From G963664835 sp963664835 (GTDB taxonomy: Bacteria > Chloroflexota > UBA6077 > FW602-bin22 > JBCLEL01): a stretch of DNA of 64,000 nucleotides. Below, piece after piece: positions 18,669 to 27,699 of the stretch. How positions within the stretch are numbered: the stretch's first letter is position 1; every line of letters starts with the position of its first letter. The stretch lies in the NCBI GenBank assembly GCA_963664835.2, contig CAXXUG010000027.1, positions 42,396 to 106,395 of the forward strand, read 5' to 3'. The notes under the pieces are model-generated. The model was given only the letters and a program-made list of their open reading frames with translations. It was not told the origin of the DNA and ran no database searches. The translations under genes and the position numbers were made by a program.

Positions 18669-20521
18669 CGAATCTCGCCATCGAGGTAGCTCGCCGATTG
18701 CATTTCGTAGAGATGAGCGTATTGGCGACCAAGTGCCATTAGATTGGTGTGGCTGCCCTCTTCCTGAATGTGGCCGTCCGCCAGATAAATAATCCGATCA
18801 GCCATTCGGACGGTGGAGAGTCGGTGGCTGATTAACAACGTCGTGCGTCCCCGAGTTAGGCGGTGGAAGCGGTGGTAGATTTCATATTCGGTCTCGACAT
18901 CCAGATTGGCGGTCGGCTCATCGAGGACCAGCAGCTGGCTATCGCGCATGAATGCACGTGCGAGAGCGAGCTTCTGCCATTCACCTCCGGAGAGCTCTCG
19001 GCCGCCGAACTCCCGACCTATCCAGGTTTCCGTCCCATCGGGCAGATTCCCCAGTAGATCAACCGCTCCGGCCTTGGCAGCCGCCGCCATGACGAGTTCC
19101 GAATCGTTCATCGCTTGAACGCTGCCAAGGCCAATGTTCTGGCCGGCGGTTAGCTCGAATCGGACGAAATCCTGGAAAACCGCACTGATTTCCCGTCGCA
19201 GGTCTACGAGGTCATACTCCCGTAGATCTACGCCGTCCAGCAGAATGCGGCCGGCTGTGGGATCGTAGAGCCTTAGCAGCAGCTTGACGATCGTCGTCTT
19301 GCCGGCGCCGTTGCGTCCGACCAATGCCAGGCTTTCACCCTTGTTGATGGCGAACGACAACTCCTGAAGCACCGGCGCAGGGTTTCCTGGATACGAGAAG
19401 CTCACCCTTTCGAAGACTATGCCTGACTGGAAAGGTCGCGGCGCTGGCGTCGGGTTTTTTGGGACCGGTAGATCGGGCGGTGTCTCTATAACTCGGTAGA
19501 GGCTGGGCAAGAAGACAAACGCCCAGGTGGACACGGTTCCAGCCAGGAGTCCCAGCCTTGATACGGAGAGCTGGAAAAGAACGGCAGCTCCACCGAAGAG
19601 CGCCAGATCGCCAATAGACCCTCCCCCATGGACGATCAACCGGACGACATACACGTAGACCGCGCCTGACGCCAGGGCGGAGAGCACGTTTGCCAGCGTG
19701 ACCGATATCGCCAGCCGACGCCGCAATTGGTCGAGCGACCCCATCGTTCGATGGAAGAGGTCTTCGTAATTCTGACGGAAGAACGAGGCCAGACCGTAGA
19801 GCCGGATGTCTTTGGCCGGCTCAGGTGTAAGCAACATGTCCCTGCTGTACTCAAGTCGGCGCGATTCTGGAGTCTGAACATAAAGATGATTAGCGGTCCG
19901 CTGCTGGTAGGCGTGGGCGCTGGTGATCAACGGAAGCGATGCGAGCACAAGGACTACCGGTATTAAAGGGCTCAGTACGAACATGACGAGCAATAGACTT
20001 ATCAAGGTGGTCAGGTAAAGAGCTAGCTCTGCGCCGTAGAGGAGAATGTACAGTCCGCCACGGACCGCTCGTCGTCGAACTACGTCCAAGTCGTCAGCGA
20101 AAGCCGGATCTTCAAAGTGTGCCAGTCCTCGCCAACAGTTCGTCGCGGAGATTATCTTCTCACCAATGTATGCGTCCAGACGCTCCCCGACTAGATCTTG
20201 GAGCGTGCTCTGAAATGGCCGAAACAGGTGGCTGCAGGCAATCACCAGCGCAGCGAGCATGATCCAGAAGAGTAGGGACTGCTGCTCGACGAGTGGATCA
20301 GCGGTAGTGACCAATCCCATATTAAGGGCGGTACGGTCGATCACGGCACGGGAAAGAAAGAGTGTCAACGGCGCCAAAAGGGCTTCAAGTGCTGCCATCG
20401 CAAGGATTGCGGCTACAAGAACAGGGCTCGCCCGCCAGGAGAGTCGAATCGCCAGCCAAGACACCTTGCCGGTGTCACGCAGGAGCTCAGCCAGTGGCTT
20501 TTCTTTGTAATGCTCTTCCAC
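18665..20521 (-). CDS. ABC exporter half-transporter, copy B, first gene
   Basis: This 618-residue half-transporter is the first gene of the copy B operon, paralogous to 14720-16576. Walker A is GRNGAGKTT, the signature ELSGGEWQK, Walker B LLVLDEPTANLD and the switch ISHRLSTV, all canonical. It starts at GTG (20521) and ends in a 4-base overlap with its partner. Four consecutive half-transporter genes in one orientation, alternating 618-614-618-614, indicate tandem duplication of a whole two-gene operon. Confidence 0.9.
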   Translation of the reverse strand: MEEHYKEKPLAELLRDTGKVSWLAIRLSWRASPVLVAAILAMAALEALLAPLTLFLSRAVIDRTALNMGLVTTADPLVEQQSLLFWIMLAALVIACSHLFRPFQSTLQDLVGERLDAYIGEKIISATNCWRGLAHFEDPAFADDLDVVRRRAVRGGLYILLYGAELALYLTTLISLLLVMFVLSPLIPVVLVLASLPLITSAHAYQQRTANHLYVQTPESRRLEYSRDMLLTPEPAKDIRLYGLASFFRQNYEDLFHRTMGSLDQLRRRLAISVTLANVLSALASGAVYVYVVRLIVHGGGSIGDLALFGGAAVLFQLSVSRLGLLAGTVSTWAFVFLPSLYRVIETPPDLPVPKNPTPAPRPFQSGIVFERVSFSYPGNPAPVLQELSFAINKGESLALVGRNGAGKTTIVKLLLRLYDPTAGRILLDGVDLREYDLVDLRREISAVFQDFVRFELTAGQNIGLGSVQAMNDSELVMAAAAKAGAVDLLGNLPDGTETWIGREFGGRELSGGEWQKLALARAFMRDSQLLVLDEPTANLDVETEYEIYHRFHRLTRGRTTLLISHRLSTVRMADRIIYLADGHIQEEGSHTNLMALGRQYAHLYEMQSASYLDGEIR

Positions 20522-20927
20522 AGTTCCTTAACCCGATTTGCTCAGCGGCACCAGCCTTGCAGGACACCGCCAGTCGTAATTGCGAAAGGAAAAACGGGCA
20601 TTAGCGCAAATTGTGGGGATTCACTCGCTGCGCCGGACTGCGAATGTTACAGGATTGGCGGCGAGTGGGGGATAGTGCTGGTTCGAAGATGTTCGGAACC
20701 AATCGGATACACCCCCTCTAGACACGTCGCCTCAAAGAATGGATATTAAGGAACACGTGTCACTTTTTTAGTTGAGAAGGTTACGTGAAGTGGTAGACTG
20801 ACTCGCGTCGCGCTCTATTCCTTTACACCCATGTCAACTGCTTTGTCGCGCAATATGTCCTGCAATTCATTGTGCCATTCCGGGGCCCACACAACCGATT
20901 GTAAAGAGATGAGAGGCTCGAAGCCTA
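20522..20927. other. Divergent intergenic region before restriction-modification pair
   Basis: This 406-base gap lies between the ABC operon start and the candidate restriction gene. A weak promoter-like pair, TTGAGA (20772-20777) and TAGACT (20794-20799) with a 16-base spacer, points toward the restriction gene. No gene was recognised. Confidence 0.35.
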
Positions 20928-21554
20928 ATGGTCAACCCGCATTCCGCCGTGCCCATAACCAGAAATCGCGTTGGCTCTAGTAGTTTCAATGGTAAGTTGA
21001 ACCTACCATTCGAATTGCGTTTACAGAATTTCGAGATCGCAATCCAGGATGTTTACGACTTCTTCTACGATGTGAACGCCCATCTAGTTGGTAAAGGCTT
21101 GAATCGGCTCGACGACATGCTCAGACCTGCGATCATGTCAGGCGTTCCGTCGGATATGCTCACCGCGAGCCTAGCTAGTCACTCGCGAGTTCTAACGGAA
21201 AACCAATATCACAATGGGCACCCGGACTTGATCGTTCAAGGGGCATATCCTGACAACTCCGTAAGGGCAGGTACGGAGGGTGTGGAGGTCAAGACTACTC
21301 GCAAATCCGGCGGAGCAGTCGACACCCATGGAGCCCGCGACCAATGGTTGTGCGTTTTTGTGTATCGAGTGGACACGAAGTCAGAGCCGGCGCGCGCCCG
21401 GGAGCCTTTGACCTTTACCGAGGTTTATCTTGGGCACGTTACGATCGAAGATTTCCGGAAGAATCCGCGAGGGGAACTTGGTACACGCACCGCTACGCTT
21501 CACAAAGATGGGATACGTAGATTGCGAGAGAATTGGGTCTATTTCGCGGACTGA
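20928..21554 (+). CDS. Candidate type II restriction endonuclease
   Basis: This 208-residue protein has no family I can name, but it carries a PD-(D/E)xK-like arrangement: HPDLIVQG followed by GTEGVEVKTTR about 20 residues later (roughly residues 98-125). It lies beside a DNA methyltransferase, and the two genes converge and overlap by 16 bases at their 3' ends. Position plus motif make a restriction endonuclease likely. It starts at ATG with GAGAGG about 12 bases upstream. Recognition sequence unknown. A Mrr-like or Vsr-like nuclease is the alternative. Confidence 0.65.
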   Translation: MVNPHSAVPITRNRVGSSSFNGKLNLPFELRLQNFEIAIQDVYDFFYDVNAHLVGKGLNRLDDMLRPAIMSGVPSDMLTASLASHSRVLTENQYHNGHPDLIVQGAYPDNSVRAGTEGVEVKTTRKSGGAVDTHGARDQWLCVFVYRVDTKSEPARAREPLTFTEVYLGHVTIEDFRKNPRGELGTRTATLHKDGIRRLRENWVYFAD

Positions 21555-22696
21555 CTCCCGCTTGGAGAGTAACGCGTCAATTTCGGGATCGCCTCAGTCG
21601 CCATATTAAAATACAACTCGTCCTTTTCCACACCGATACTCGTGTAGCCCACTGCTTCCGAGGCGGCCAACGTGGATCCCGAACCCGCAAAAGGGTCGAG
21701 GATGACGCCTTCTCCAGTTGGCAAAACGGAACGCACCAGGTTCCTAAGAAACGACTGAGGTTTGAGATTCGGGTGCGGCGCCAGGATACGCTCGGCTTTT
21801 CGAGTTGGCGACGAAGGGATCACGTCGCCAAATGGCTTGTCCGGACGGGGACGGCGGAACCCGCCAGTCTTCCAAGTCCTCAAGTTGTCTTGGACTCTCC
21901 CTATTAACGGTTTCCGGTAAACAATCCATGGTTCCCACATTGACCGTGGCATGACGCTCACTTCGGGAAACTCTTGGTGAGCGGCCTTGGGTCGGTCCCC
22001 ACCTCTCAGCGTCATTGTCAAACGTACGATCTCGCCACGACGTTCCAGACCTCCATCGGATAGCGCCGCAGATACTAAGTAAGACACCAGGGGATTGGAC
22101 GCAACGACGACATGGGCACCCGGTACGAGCTTGGGGAGAAGCAAACGTGCCCACACGAAGAAGAAGGTCCTGATGTACTCAAGTTGCTCCGAAGTGAGGG
22201 TGGTAAATCTTGGCAAGGGAGAGCGGCGATGCCCATCGAACGATGGAGGAATGCGCCAAACGCCGCCCCTGCCGGCTCGGAGTTTGGCCTGCTGCTCGTG
22301 AGTGTACTCATGCAGGCCGTAGGGCGGGTCAGTCACAACGGCATGGATGCTCTGATCGGCCTGCTGAGCAAGCCAGTCAAAACAATCGTTGTGGTATAGG
22401 GTGGCTCGTCCAAACGAGATGGGTGCTTTCCACCGCTGATCCTCGGGCAGCTCGGCCTGAACGCCTGACAAAAGGTTCGAGCGAAGCGCGTAGACGCCTC
22501 GACCCTCTCTTACAAACATCCTGGGAGTATTTAGCCTGAGATACGACCTAACCGACGACCCAGGCGTAGGACCTACGACGCTTGAGACTCGTTCTTCAAT
22601 CTCTCTGACGGACAGAGCTTTCGAGGTAAGCGACATAACTTGAAGAATGCCGTCTCTCACGCGCCCAGGCGCATACCTAGTTTGTTTTTCGGTCAT
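21539..22696 (-). CDS. DNA methyltransferase, beta class (N4-cytosine or N6-adenine)
   Basis: This 385-residue protein is a site-specific DNA methyltransferase. The catalytic motif TDPPYG (near residue 140) comes before the AdoMet-binding motif LDPFAGSGSTLA (near 345), the order of the beta class. DPPY alone does not separate N6-adenine from N4-cytosine activity. Residues 1-75 look like a winged-helix domain (SVREIEERV, then FVREGRGVYAL), unusual for small type II methyltransferases and possibly used for target recognition or regulation. It converges on the candidate nuclease and would protect host DNA from it. Confidence 0.88.
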   Translation of the reverse strand: MTEKQTRYAPGRVRDGILQVMSLTSKALSVREIEERVSSVVGPTPGSSVRSYLRLNTPRMFVREGRGVYALRSNLLSGVQAELPEDQRWKAPISFGRATLYHNDCFDWLAQQADQSIHAVVTDPPYGLHEYTHEQQAKLRAGRGGVWRIPPSFDGHRRSPLPRFTTLTSEQLEYIRTFFFVWARLLLPKLVPGAHVVVASNPLVSYLVSAALSDGGLERRGEIVRLTMTLRGGDRPKAAHQEFPEVSVMPRSMWEPWIVYRKPLIGRVQDNLRTWKTGGFRRPRPDKPFGDVIPSSPTRKAERILAPHPNLKPQSFLRNLVRSVLPTGEGVILDPFAGSGSTLAASEAVGYTSIGVEKDELYFNMATEAIPKLTRYSPSGSQSAK

Positions 22697-23018
22697 TTCA
22701 ATTTTAGTTTACGACGTCTGGACGTCTTAAGTCAAGCGCCGGAATACGTGTCCTACCTGCCCGGTGTGCACCTCCTTTCGTCCCATTATCCGAACTCCCA
22801 ACCGGCGCATCCTCTAAGCTGGGATAGGTGGATATCAGCCGCAAGCGTAATCCCCGGCCACATCGCAACACTCTCTATTTTGCGCCTCCTAGCACGCTTC
22901 AATGCTCGACCGCGCCGGTTGACATACCGAGGATGCCGGCATTATCCTGTTCGCCAAGTCAAGTCTTGGAAGCCCCAACCGAACCCGCGTGGCGCTGGCA
23001 TTTTAGCGAGGAGGTCGG
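22697..23018. other. Intergenic region, nothing recognised
   Basis: This 322-base divergent gap lies between the methyltransferase and the first PhyH gene. Open frames here have no recognisable protein character. It presumably holds two divergent promoters. Confidence 0.4.
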
Positions 23019-23801
23019 ATGGCTGCCCAGTCCTCTACTGCGGCCGAGTCGCATCTTCTTCACTTCCGCGCCTTTGGATTTGTAGTATTCAGACAAGTTC
23101 TTGAGCGGGAGGAGATCGAGCATTACGGTCGAGCCCTCGAAGCCGTCATGCTTAGACTGCGGGGCGGCACTGACTTTGCCGGCGACCAGCGTCAGAACGT
23201 GGAGCCAATCATCGAAGAGGATCCCGACACGTTCTACCCGCTGTTGGATGACTGCCGGCTGCTGGACGCAGTCGATGGGATCCTGGGTGAAGATTGTCTT
23301 TACACTGGCGGCAACGATGGCAATCTATATGTGGGCGACACGAGATGGCACTCGGACAGCGACCATCCCCACGACGTTGTGCAACTGAAGACCGCCATCT
23401 ACTGCGATCCGGTCGCAGATGGCGCCGGCTGCCTGAGTGTGATCCCGGGCAGTCATCATTCAGCGTACTCCCTTCAGATCAGGCAGGCGGTCGATGAAGG
23501 TCTGTTGTGGGTCAATTCGCCGGACTGGCCGGGAAGGCAACCGCTGGAGTCCTCCCCGGGAGATATTGTCGCGTTCGACCACCGACTTTGGCACTCCTCC
23601 TGGGGCGGTAAGCCTGGGCGTAGAATGTTCACGTTCAACTGGGTCAGGTACCCGAAGACGCATTGGGAAGAGACCTGGCTCTACGGATTCTATGCTGCAC
23701 TGAACAAACGAAACGGTCGCCAGTTGAGCGACCGATTATGGAACACGGCAGGCCAACGCCGAAAACAGAAGATCGCCAAATTCATCGAAATGGGACTCTA
23801 G
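23019..23801 (+). CDS. Phytanoyl-CoA dioxygenase (PhyH) family protein
   Basis: This 260-residue Fe(II)/2-oxoglutarate dioxygenase of the PhyH family has the iron-binding HxD pair in TRWHSDSDH (near residue 111), the distal His in LWHSSWGG (near 194) and a following Arg for 2-oxoglutarate. It hydroxylates or otherwise oxidises a small molecule in the cytoplasm. ATG at 23019 has AGGAGG 5 bases upstream. It opens a cluster with a binding-protein transporter and two further PhyH genes, suggesting it acts on the imported compound. Confidence 0.85.
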   Translation: MAAQSSTAAESHLLHFRAFGFVVFRQVLEREEIEHYGRALEAVMLRLRGGTDFAGDQRQNVEPIIEEDPDTFYPLLDDCRLLDAVDGILGEDCLYTGGNDGNLYVGDTRWHSDSDHPHDVVQLKTAIYCDPVADGAGCLSVIPGSHHSAYSLQIRQAVDEGLLWVNSPDWPGRQPLESSPGDIVAFDHRLWHSSWGGKPGRRMFTFNWVRYPKTHWEETWLYGFYAALNKRNGRQLSDRLWNTAGQRRKQKIAKFIEMGL

Positions 23802-23912
23802 ACCAACCCAGCTAAACAGGTCGAGAATACTTCGAGTATGGGGGTAGTAACTGACACTGTAGGATCAGCCAGATTAATTCGAACAAATTTGAAATAGGGA
23901 GAGGTTCTCAAG

Positions 23913-25475
23913 ATGTTTCGCAAACTCGTAACCCGCAGGTTGGGTCGTCGCTCATTTCTGGCCGGCCTCGGCGCTAGCGCGGCATTGCCGATCCTGGCCG
24001 CCTGCCAGCCGCAGGTCGTCGAGAAGGTGGTGGAAAAGCCGGTTGAGAAGGTTGTGACCCAGGTGGTTGAACGGGTGGTGGAGAAGGAAGTCCAAACAGT
24101 AGTTACGCAGGTGATCGAGAAGGAAACGATCGTAGAGGTTGAAAAGCCAGTCGAAGTCGTCAAAGAGAAGGTGGTAGAGGTTGAAAAGATCGTCGAGGTT
24201 CCGGCCACGGGACCGGAAATGGTGGAGGTCAAGCTCAGCCACTGGGTGGGCAACTTCCTGACACCTGTACACAACATTGTCGCAGACAAGGCCGGCATCA
24301 AGGTCAGCGAGGAGAGCGTTCCCGAGTACAACGACAAGATCCGGCTGCAACTGGCCTCCGGCACGGCGCCGGACGCGATGTGGATCTCTTCCACACACGC
24401 TGGCGATTACTTCCCGTCCGGCAACTTCGAGGCACTGGACCGCTACTTCCCGGTGTTCGAGTTCGACCAGTCCCGGTTCTACTGGGACACCGTCGAGGCC
24501 GGCGGCTACAACGGCGAGACCTACGGTCTGGACATGTATGCCGGCCATCCTGGCGCCCTGTTCATCAACGTAGACCTGATGGACGACCTCGGGGTCCGCA
24601 AGGAGCTGCCCCTGTGGCACCGGGTGATGACAGATGAAGAGCTGGCACGGTGGGACGAATGGAGCTGGACCGATTTCATGAGCTTCGCCGACATGATCAA
24701 CGGCGAGTTCGACGGCTGGGTAGCCGGCGGTGGAATCACGCGCGGTTGGGGCTACCACGCCAAGGAGATGGTCGTATCCAACGGCGCGCGAGTCTTCGAC
24801 ACCTCCCCCAACTGGTTCTTCACTGAGGAGAAGTGCACGCTCGACTCGCCGGAGTCAATCGATATGCTGCGAAGCCTGACCAATCTCAGAATCAACAACA
24901 TGGTACCTTCGGCAGCGGACGAGAACGCGGTGCCAGGAGGCCTGTTCAGGGCAGGCAAGGTGTTCATGATGTTCGCCTCCGCGGTCGAGAAATGGCTGCC
25001 GAGGGAGACCGTCAACTTCCCGATGACCGTGATCCACTTCCCGATCGCGAAGGATCGTGTTAGCCACGTGGGACAGGACTACCTGACGCTTAACGCGAAC
25101 TCCAAGGTGAAGGACGCTGCCGCGAAGTTCATCTTCACCCGCATCACCGACCACGACGCGCTGAAGGCGTTCGTGAACATCGTCGGACTTGCGCCTTCTT
25201 ACGACGGCGTCGAGATCTACAACGGTGTGACGGACGACTACATCAAGATGATTCTGGCGACGGGAATCTCCCGGTTCGAGAACTCCTCACCGTACGCTGG
25301 CACCGGCAAGGAGATCGCGTTCCATTACCCGGTCCACGACGGGGTGAAGGCGCCTGAGTTTCTGAGAAAGAACATCAGCAACGCGATGCAGGCCGCGACA
25401 CTTGGTGAGGGTGACATAGAGTCGAACATCAAGTCGGCGGTCGCCAGCATCAACGAGGAGATCGCAAGCAAGTAG
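23913..25475 (+). CDS. ABC transporter solute-binding lipoprotein (sugar type)
   Basis: This 520-residue extracellular solute-binding protein has an N-terminal RRSFLAG twin-arginine-like signal and the lipobox LAAC near residue 31. A stalk of about 65 residues (35-100) is made almost only of Val, Glu and Lys in VEK/VEV units, which should form an extended spacer from the membrane; this stalk is common in Chloroflexota binding proteins. The mature domain resembles family 1 sugar-binding proteins, with ASGTAPDAMWIS and later FHYPVHDGVKAP. It feeds the two permeases at 27700 and 28638. Confidence 0.9.
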   Translation: MFRKLVTRRLGRRSFLAGLGASAALPILAACQPQVVEKVVEKPVEKVVTQVVERVVEKEVQTVVTQVIEKETIVEVEKPVEVVKEKVVEVEKIVEVPATGPEMVEVKLSHWVGNFLTPVHNIVADKAGIKVSEESVPEYNDKIRLQLASGTAPDAMWISSTHAGDYFPSGNFEALDRYFPVFEFDQSRFYWDTVEAGGYNGETYGLDMYAGHPGALFINVDLMDDLGVRKELPLWHRVMTDEELARWDEWSWTDFMSFADMINGEFDGWVAGGGITRGWGYHAKEMVVSNGARVFDTSPNWFFTEEKCTLDSPESIDMLRSLTNLRINNMVPSAADENAVPGGLFRAGKVFMMFASAVEKWLPRETVNFPMTVIHFPIAKDRVSHVGQDYLTLNANSKVKDAAAKFIFTRITDHDALKAFVNIVGLAPSYDGVEIYNGVTDDYIKMILATGISRFENSSPYAGTGKEIAFHYPVHDGVKAPEFLRKNISNAMQAATLGEGDIESNIKSAVASINEEIASK

Positions 25476-25536
25476 CGGCCTACCGGCGGCGCGCCCCTGC
25501 CAGCGATCGCAGGCGCGCGTCTACGCTTGGACTCGA

Positions 25537-25558
25537 GGGGCAGATCGTTTTCTGCCCC
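25537..25558 (+). terminator. Hairpin downstream of solute-binding protein gene
   Basis: GGGGCAGA and TCTGCCCC form a perfect 8-bp stem around a 6-base loop, 60 bases after the binding-protein stop. It lacks a strong T-run, so it may be a weak terminator or an mRNA-stabilising hairpin. Such hairpins often keep binding-protein mRNA in excess over the permease message. Confidence 0.5.
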
Positions 25559-25645
25559 TGAGCGTTGTATGTGAGTCGGTTTGCGGCGCCGCGGCTGACT
25601 GGCGAGCGAAGAAGAAACTCACTTGATTAGGCAAGGGTAATCAGC

Positions 25646-26398
25646 ATGTCAATTCCAGCCGGCATCGACCTGGACGAACTGAAGGTCGAGATTGATGAAT
25701 ATGGGTACGTGATCATCAAGGAGCTAATCCCGTCGGGCGACGCCCTGCGAATGGCCGACCGACTGATGGAGATAATGCTTCAGCAGCCGGACGCGGACAA
25801 GCCCAATCAGAACCTGTCCGGGATGTTCAACTACTTCGAGCCGGAGGAGTTGCCACTCTTCACCACGTTGATCACCAATCCAGTCTTCTTGGAGATCTCC
25901 CGCCACGTTTTGGGAGACCAGTTCATGCTGGCCGGCTCCGGCTGCAACTGGTGGAAGCCCGGCGCGCCGGCGCAGGGTCTGCACGCGGACGTACCGGTAG
26001 GCTGGATGCTGGGCAACGGCCTGCCAGTGCCTAACGTGTGCCTGATGGTCAACTGCCTGTGGATGCTCACGGAGTTCACCGCGGAAAACGGCGCCACGCG
26101 CGTCGTACCGTTCAGCCATCTCAGCGGACGGGTTCCTCGCAGCGGCATAGAGTACCGGCACAGAATTGCGGCAGAGGGGCCTCCGGGATCGATCATCATC
26201 TTCGACGGCAGAATATGGCACCAGGCCGGCGAAAACGTGAGCAAGGATAGTCAGCGTGTCGGGGTCTCGTCCGGCTATTGCAGCGGCATGATCGATCCGA
26301 CCGGGCCAGCCACCAACTGGGTCATGCTGAAGCGCAGCGTGCACGATCAGATGCCAAAACTGGTCCAGGACATGAGCCCGCATGTGCTCGAAGATTGA
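25646..26398 (+). CDS. Phytanoyl-CoA dioxygenase (PhyH) family protein
   Basis: This is the second PhyH-type Fe(II)/2-oxoglutarate dioxygenase of the cluster (250 residues). The iron ligands are His and Asp in GLHADVPVG (near residue 112) and a distal His in IWHQAGENV (near 190). The intervening RVVPFSHLSGR segment is typical. It lies between the solute-binding gene and another PhyH gene, all in one orientation. The N-terminal GYVIIKELIPSGD matches the family opening. Substrate unknown. Confidence 0.85.
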   Translation: MSIPAGIDLDELKVEIDEYGYVIIKELIPSGDALRMADRLMEIMLQQPDADKPNQNLSGMFNYFEPEELPLFTTLITNPVFLEISRHVLGDQFMLAGSGCNWWKPGAPAQGLHADVPVGWMLGNGLPVPNVCLMVNCLWMLTEFTAENGATRVVPFSHLSGRVPRSGIEYRHRIAAEGPPGSIIIFDGRIWHQAGENVSKDSQRVGVSSGYCSGMIDPTGPATNWVMLKRSVHDQMPKLVQDMSPHVLED

Positions 26399-26430
26399 TG
26401 CTGGGCCAGGTTGCCGGCGATGAGTAGCCC

Positions 26431-27657
26431 ATGAGAGTAAGCCGGGACCAACTCATCGAAGACGGATACATTATCCTGCGCGAAGTAGTACCGCCGGATT
26501 TACTCGCGGACCTGCGCGCGAGCGCCGAGAAGATGGTGCAGCGGCAAAGGGCGATCTGGGCGCGCGAGCGTGGGCCGGCCGATCCGCCTGGCGGCGTCTG
26601 GGAGACGGCAGCCCAACCCAGGCTGGTGATCAATGGTTTCGCCGGCACCGATGGCGTCGAGCTAGTGAATGAAGAGACGGCACCGGTCGTTGAGTTCTGG
26701 CTGCACGAAAATGTGCTGGGCGTCAGCACCGAGCTGCTGGGCGACTCGGAGGCCGGCGTCACCGAGATGATGATGATGTGCAACCCGGTGCGCGACCACG
26801 GGCCGGCAGACTGGCACCGAGACGTGAGCGCCACGTTTCACGGTCCCCTGCAATGCTTCGTGGACGACGCATTGGAGAACGGACCAAGGTATGTCCAGTG
26901 GAACATCCCGCTCTACGACGACAGCGTATTGTGGGTTGTGCCCAAGAGTCACCGCCGGGTGAACACGCCGGCGGAGAATCGCAGAATGGCGGCGGACTCC
27001 AGGACCCCATTGCCGGGCAGTTTATGCACTGGTCTCAGGGCAGGTGACGGGGTCGTCTACATGCAGCCAATCCTCCATTGGGCCAGCGACTACAGTACGA
27101 CGATGCGACGCACGATCCACGGGGGATTCTGTATCTGGTCACGGTACCAGGACTTGAGCTTCACCGACTACCTGTCTCCCTCCGCACGAGCGAGGTTTGA
27201 GGGCTGGTCGCAGCGCAGCGCGCGAATGCAGGACCTGACGGAATCGGCTCTCAGAACGGCAACGAAGGGTGACGAGGCAGGGTTCAGCAAAGCATTGGAA
27301 AACCTTCAGCCAGGCATAGGTTCCGCCGGCAAAAACCTGTTGACCGTGTATCTGTCGAAAGTCTCCAAGAACATCCTCGATCTGAAGCGCCAGGATCGAG
27401 ACGGCGTGTCTGGTCCCAAGCGACACGCCGTCGGCGCCGGGCTCACGATTACCCTCAACTGGGGTCCTGGCTTCGCCAACAGGTTCTCCTGGTCGGATGC
27501 CCAGGCAATTTGGCGGCGGTTCGAGCCTATCGACAAGGGTCTGCAGGCGGAAGAAGCCCAGCCTTCGCCGGGTCTGCAGCAGGAGCCTACTCGATACTTC
27601 GCCAACGAGTTGCCGCCTGAAGTAAGCTTCGAGCGGTTCGTCGCCGGTTGGGGCTAG
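26431..27657 (+). CDS. Large PhyH-like dioxygenase
   Basis: This 408-residue protein is longer than usual for the family (about 250-320). The PhyH-type core has DWHRDV (HxD, near residue 126) and a SHRRVN segment. The distal His is probably the one in ILHWASDYSTTMRRTIHGGF (near 215-230). The C-terminal 150 residues form an extra region with no domain I recognise. It starts 32 bases after the preceding PhyH gene and ends 42 bases before the first permease. Iron binding is well supported; the role of the extension is unknown. Confidence 0.78.
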   Translation: MRVSRDQLIEDGYIILREVVPPDLLADLRASAEKMVQRQRAIWARERGPADPPGGVWETAAQPRLVINGFAGTDGVELVNEETAPVVEFWLHENVLGVSTELLGDSEAGVTEMMMMCNPVRDHGPADWHRDVSATFHGPLQCFVDDALENGPRYVQWNIPLYDDSVLWVVPKSHRRVNTPAENRRMAADSRTPLPGSLCTGLRAGDGVVYMQPILHWASDYSTTMRRTIHGGFCIWSRYQDLSFTDYLSPSARARFEGWSQRSARMQDLTESALRTATKGDEAGFSKALENLQPGIGSAGKNLLTVYLSKVSKNILDLKRQDRDGVSGPKRHAVGAGLTITLNWGPGFANRFSWSDAQAIWRRFEPIDKGLQAEEAQPSPGLQQEPTRYFANELPPEVSFERFVAGWG

Positions 27658-27699
27658 GACAATGAGGACACCGACTTTCACAGAGCCAAGGATGACTCG

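Noticed and set aside
23952..24758. Antisense frame of 268 residues within the binding-protein gene
   Set aside because: Its Asp/Leu/His repeats simply mirror the VEK stalk of the real gene on the other strand.
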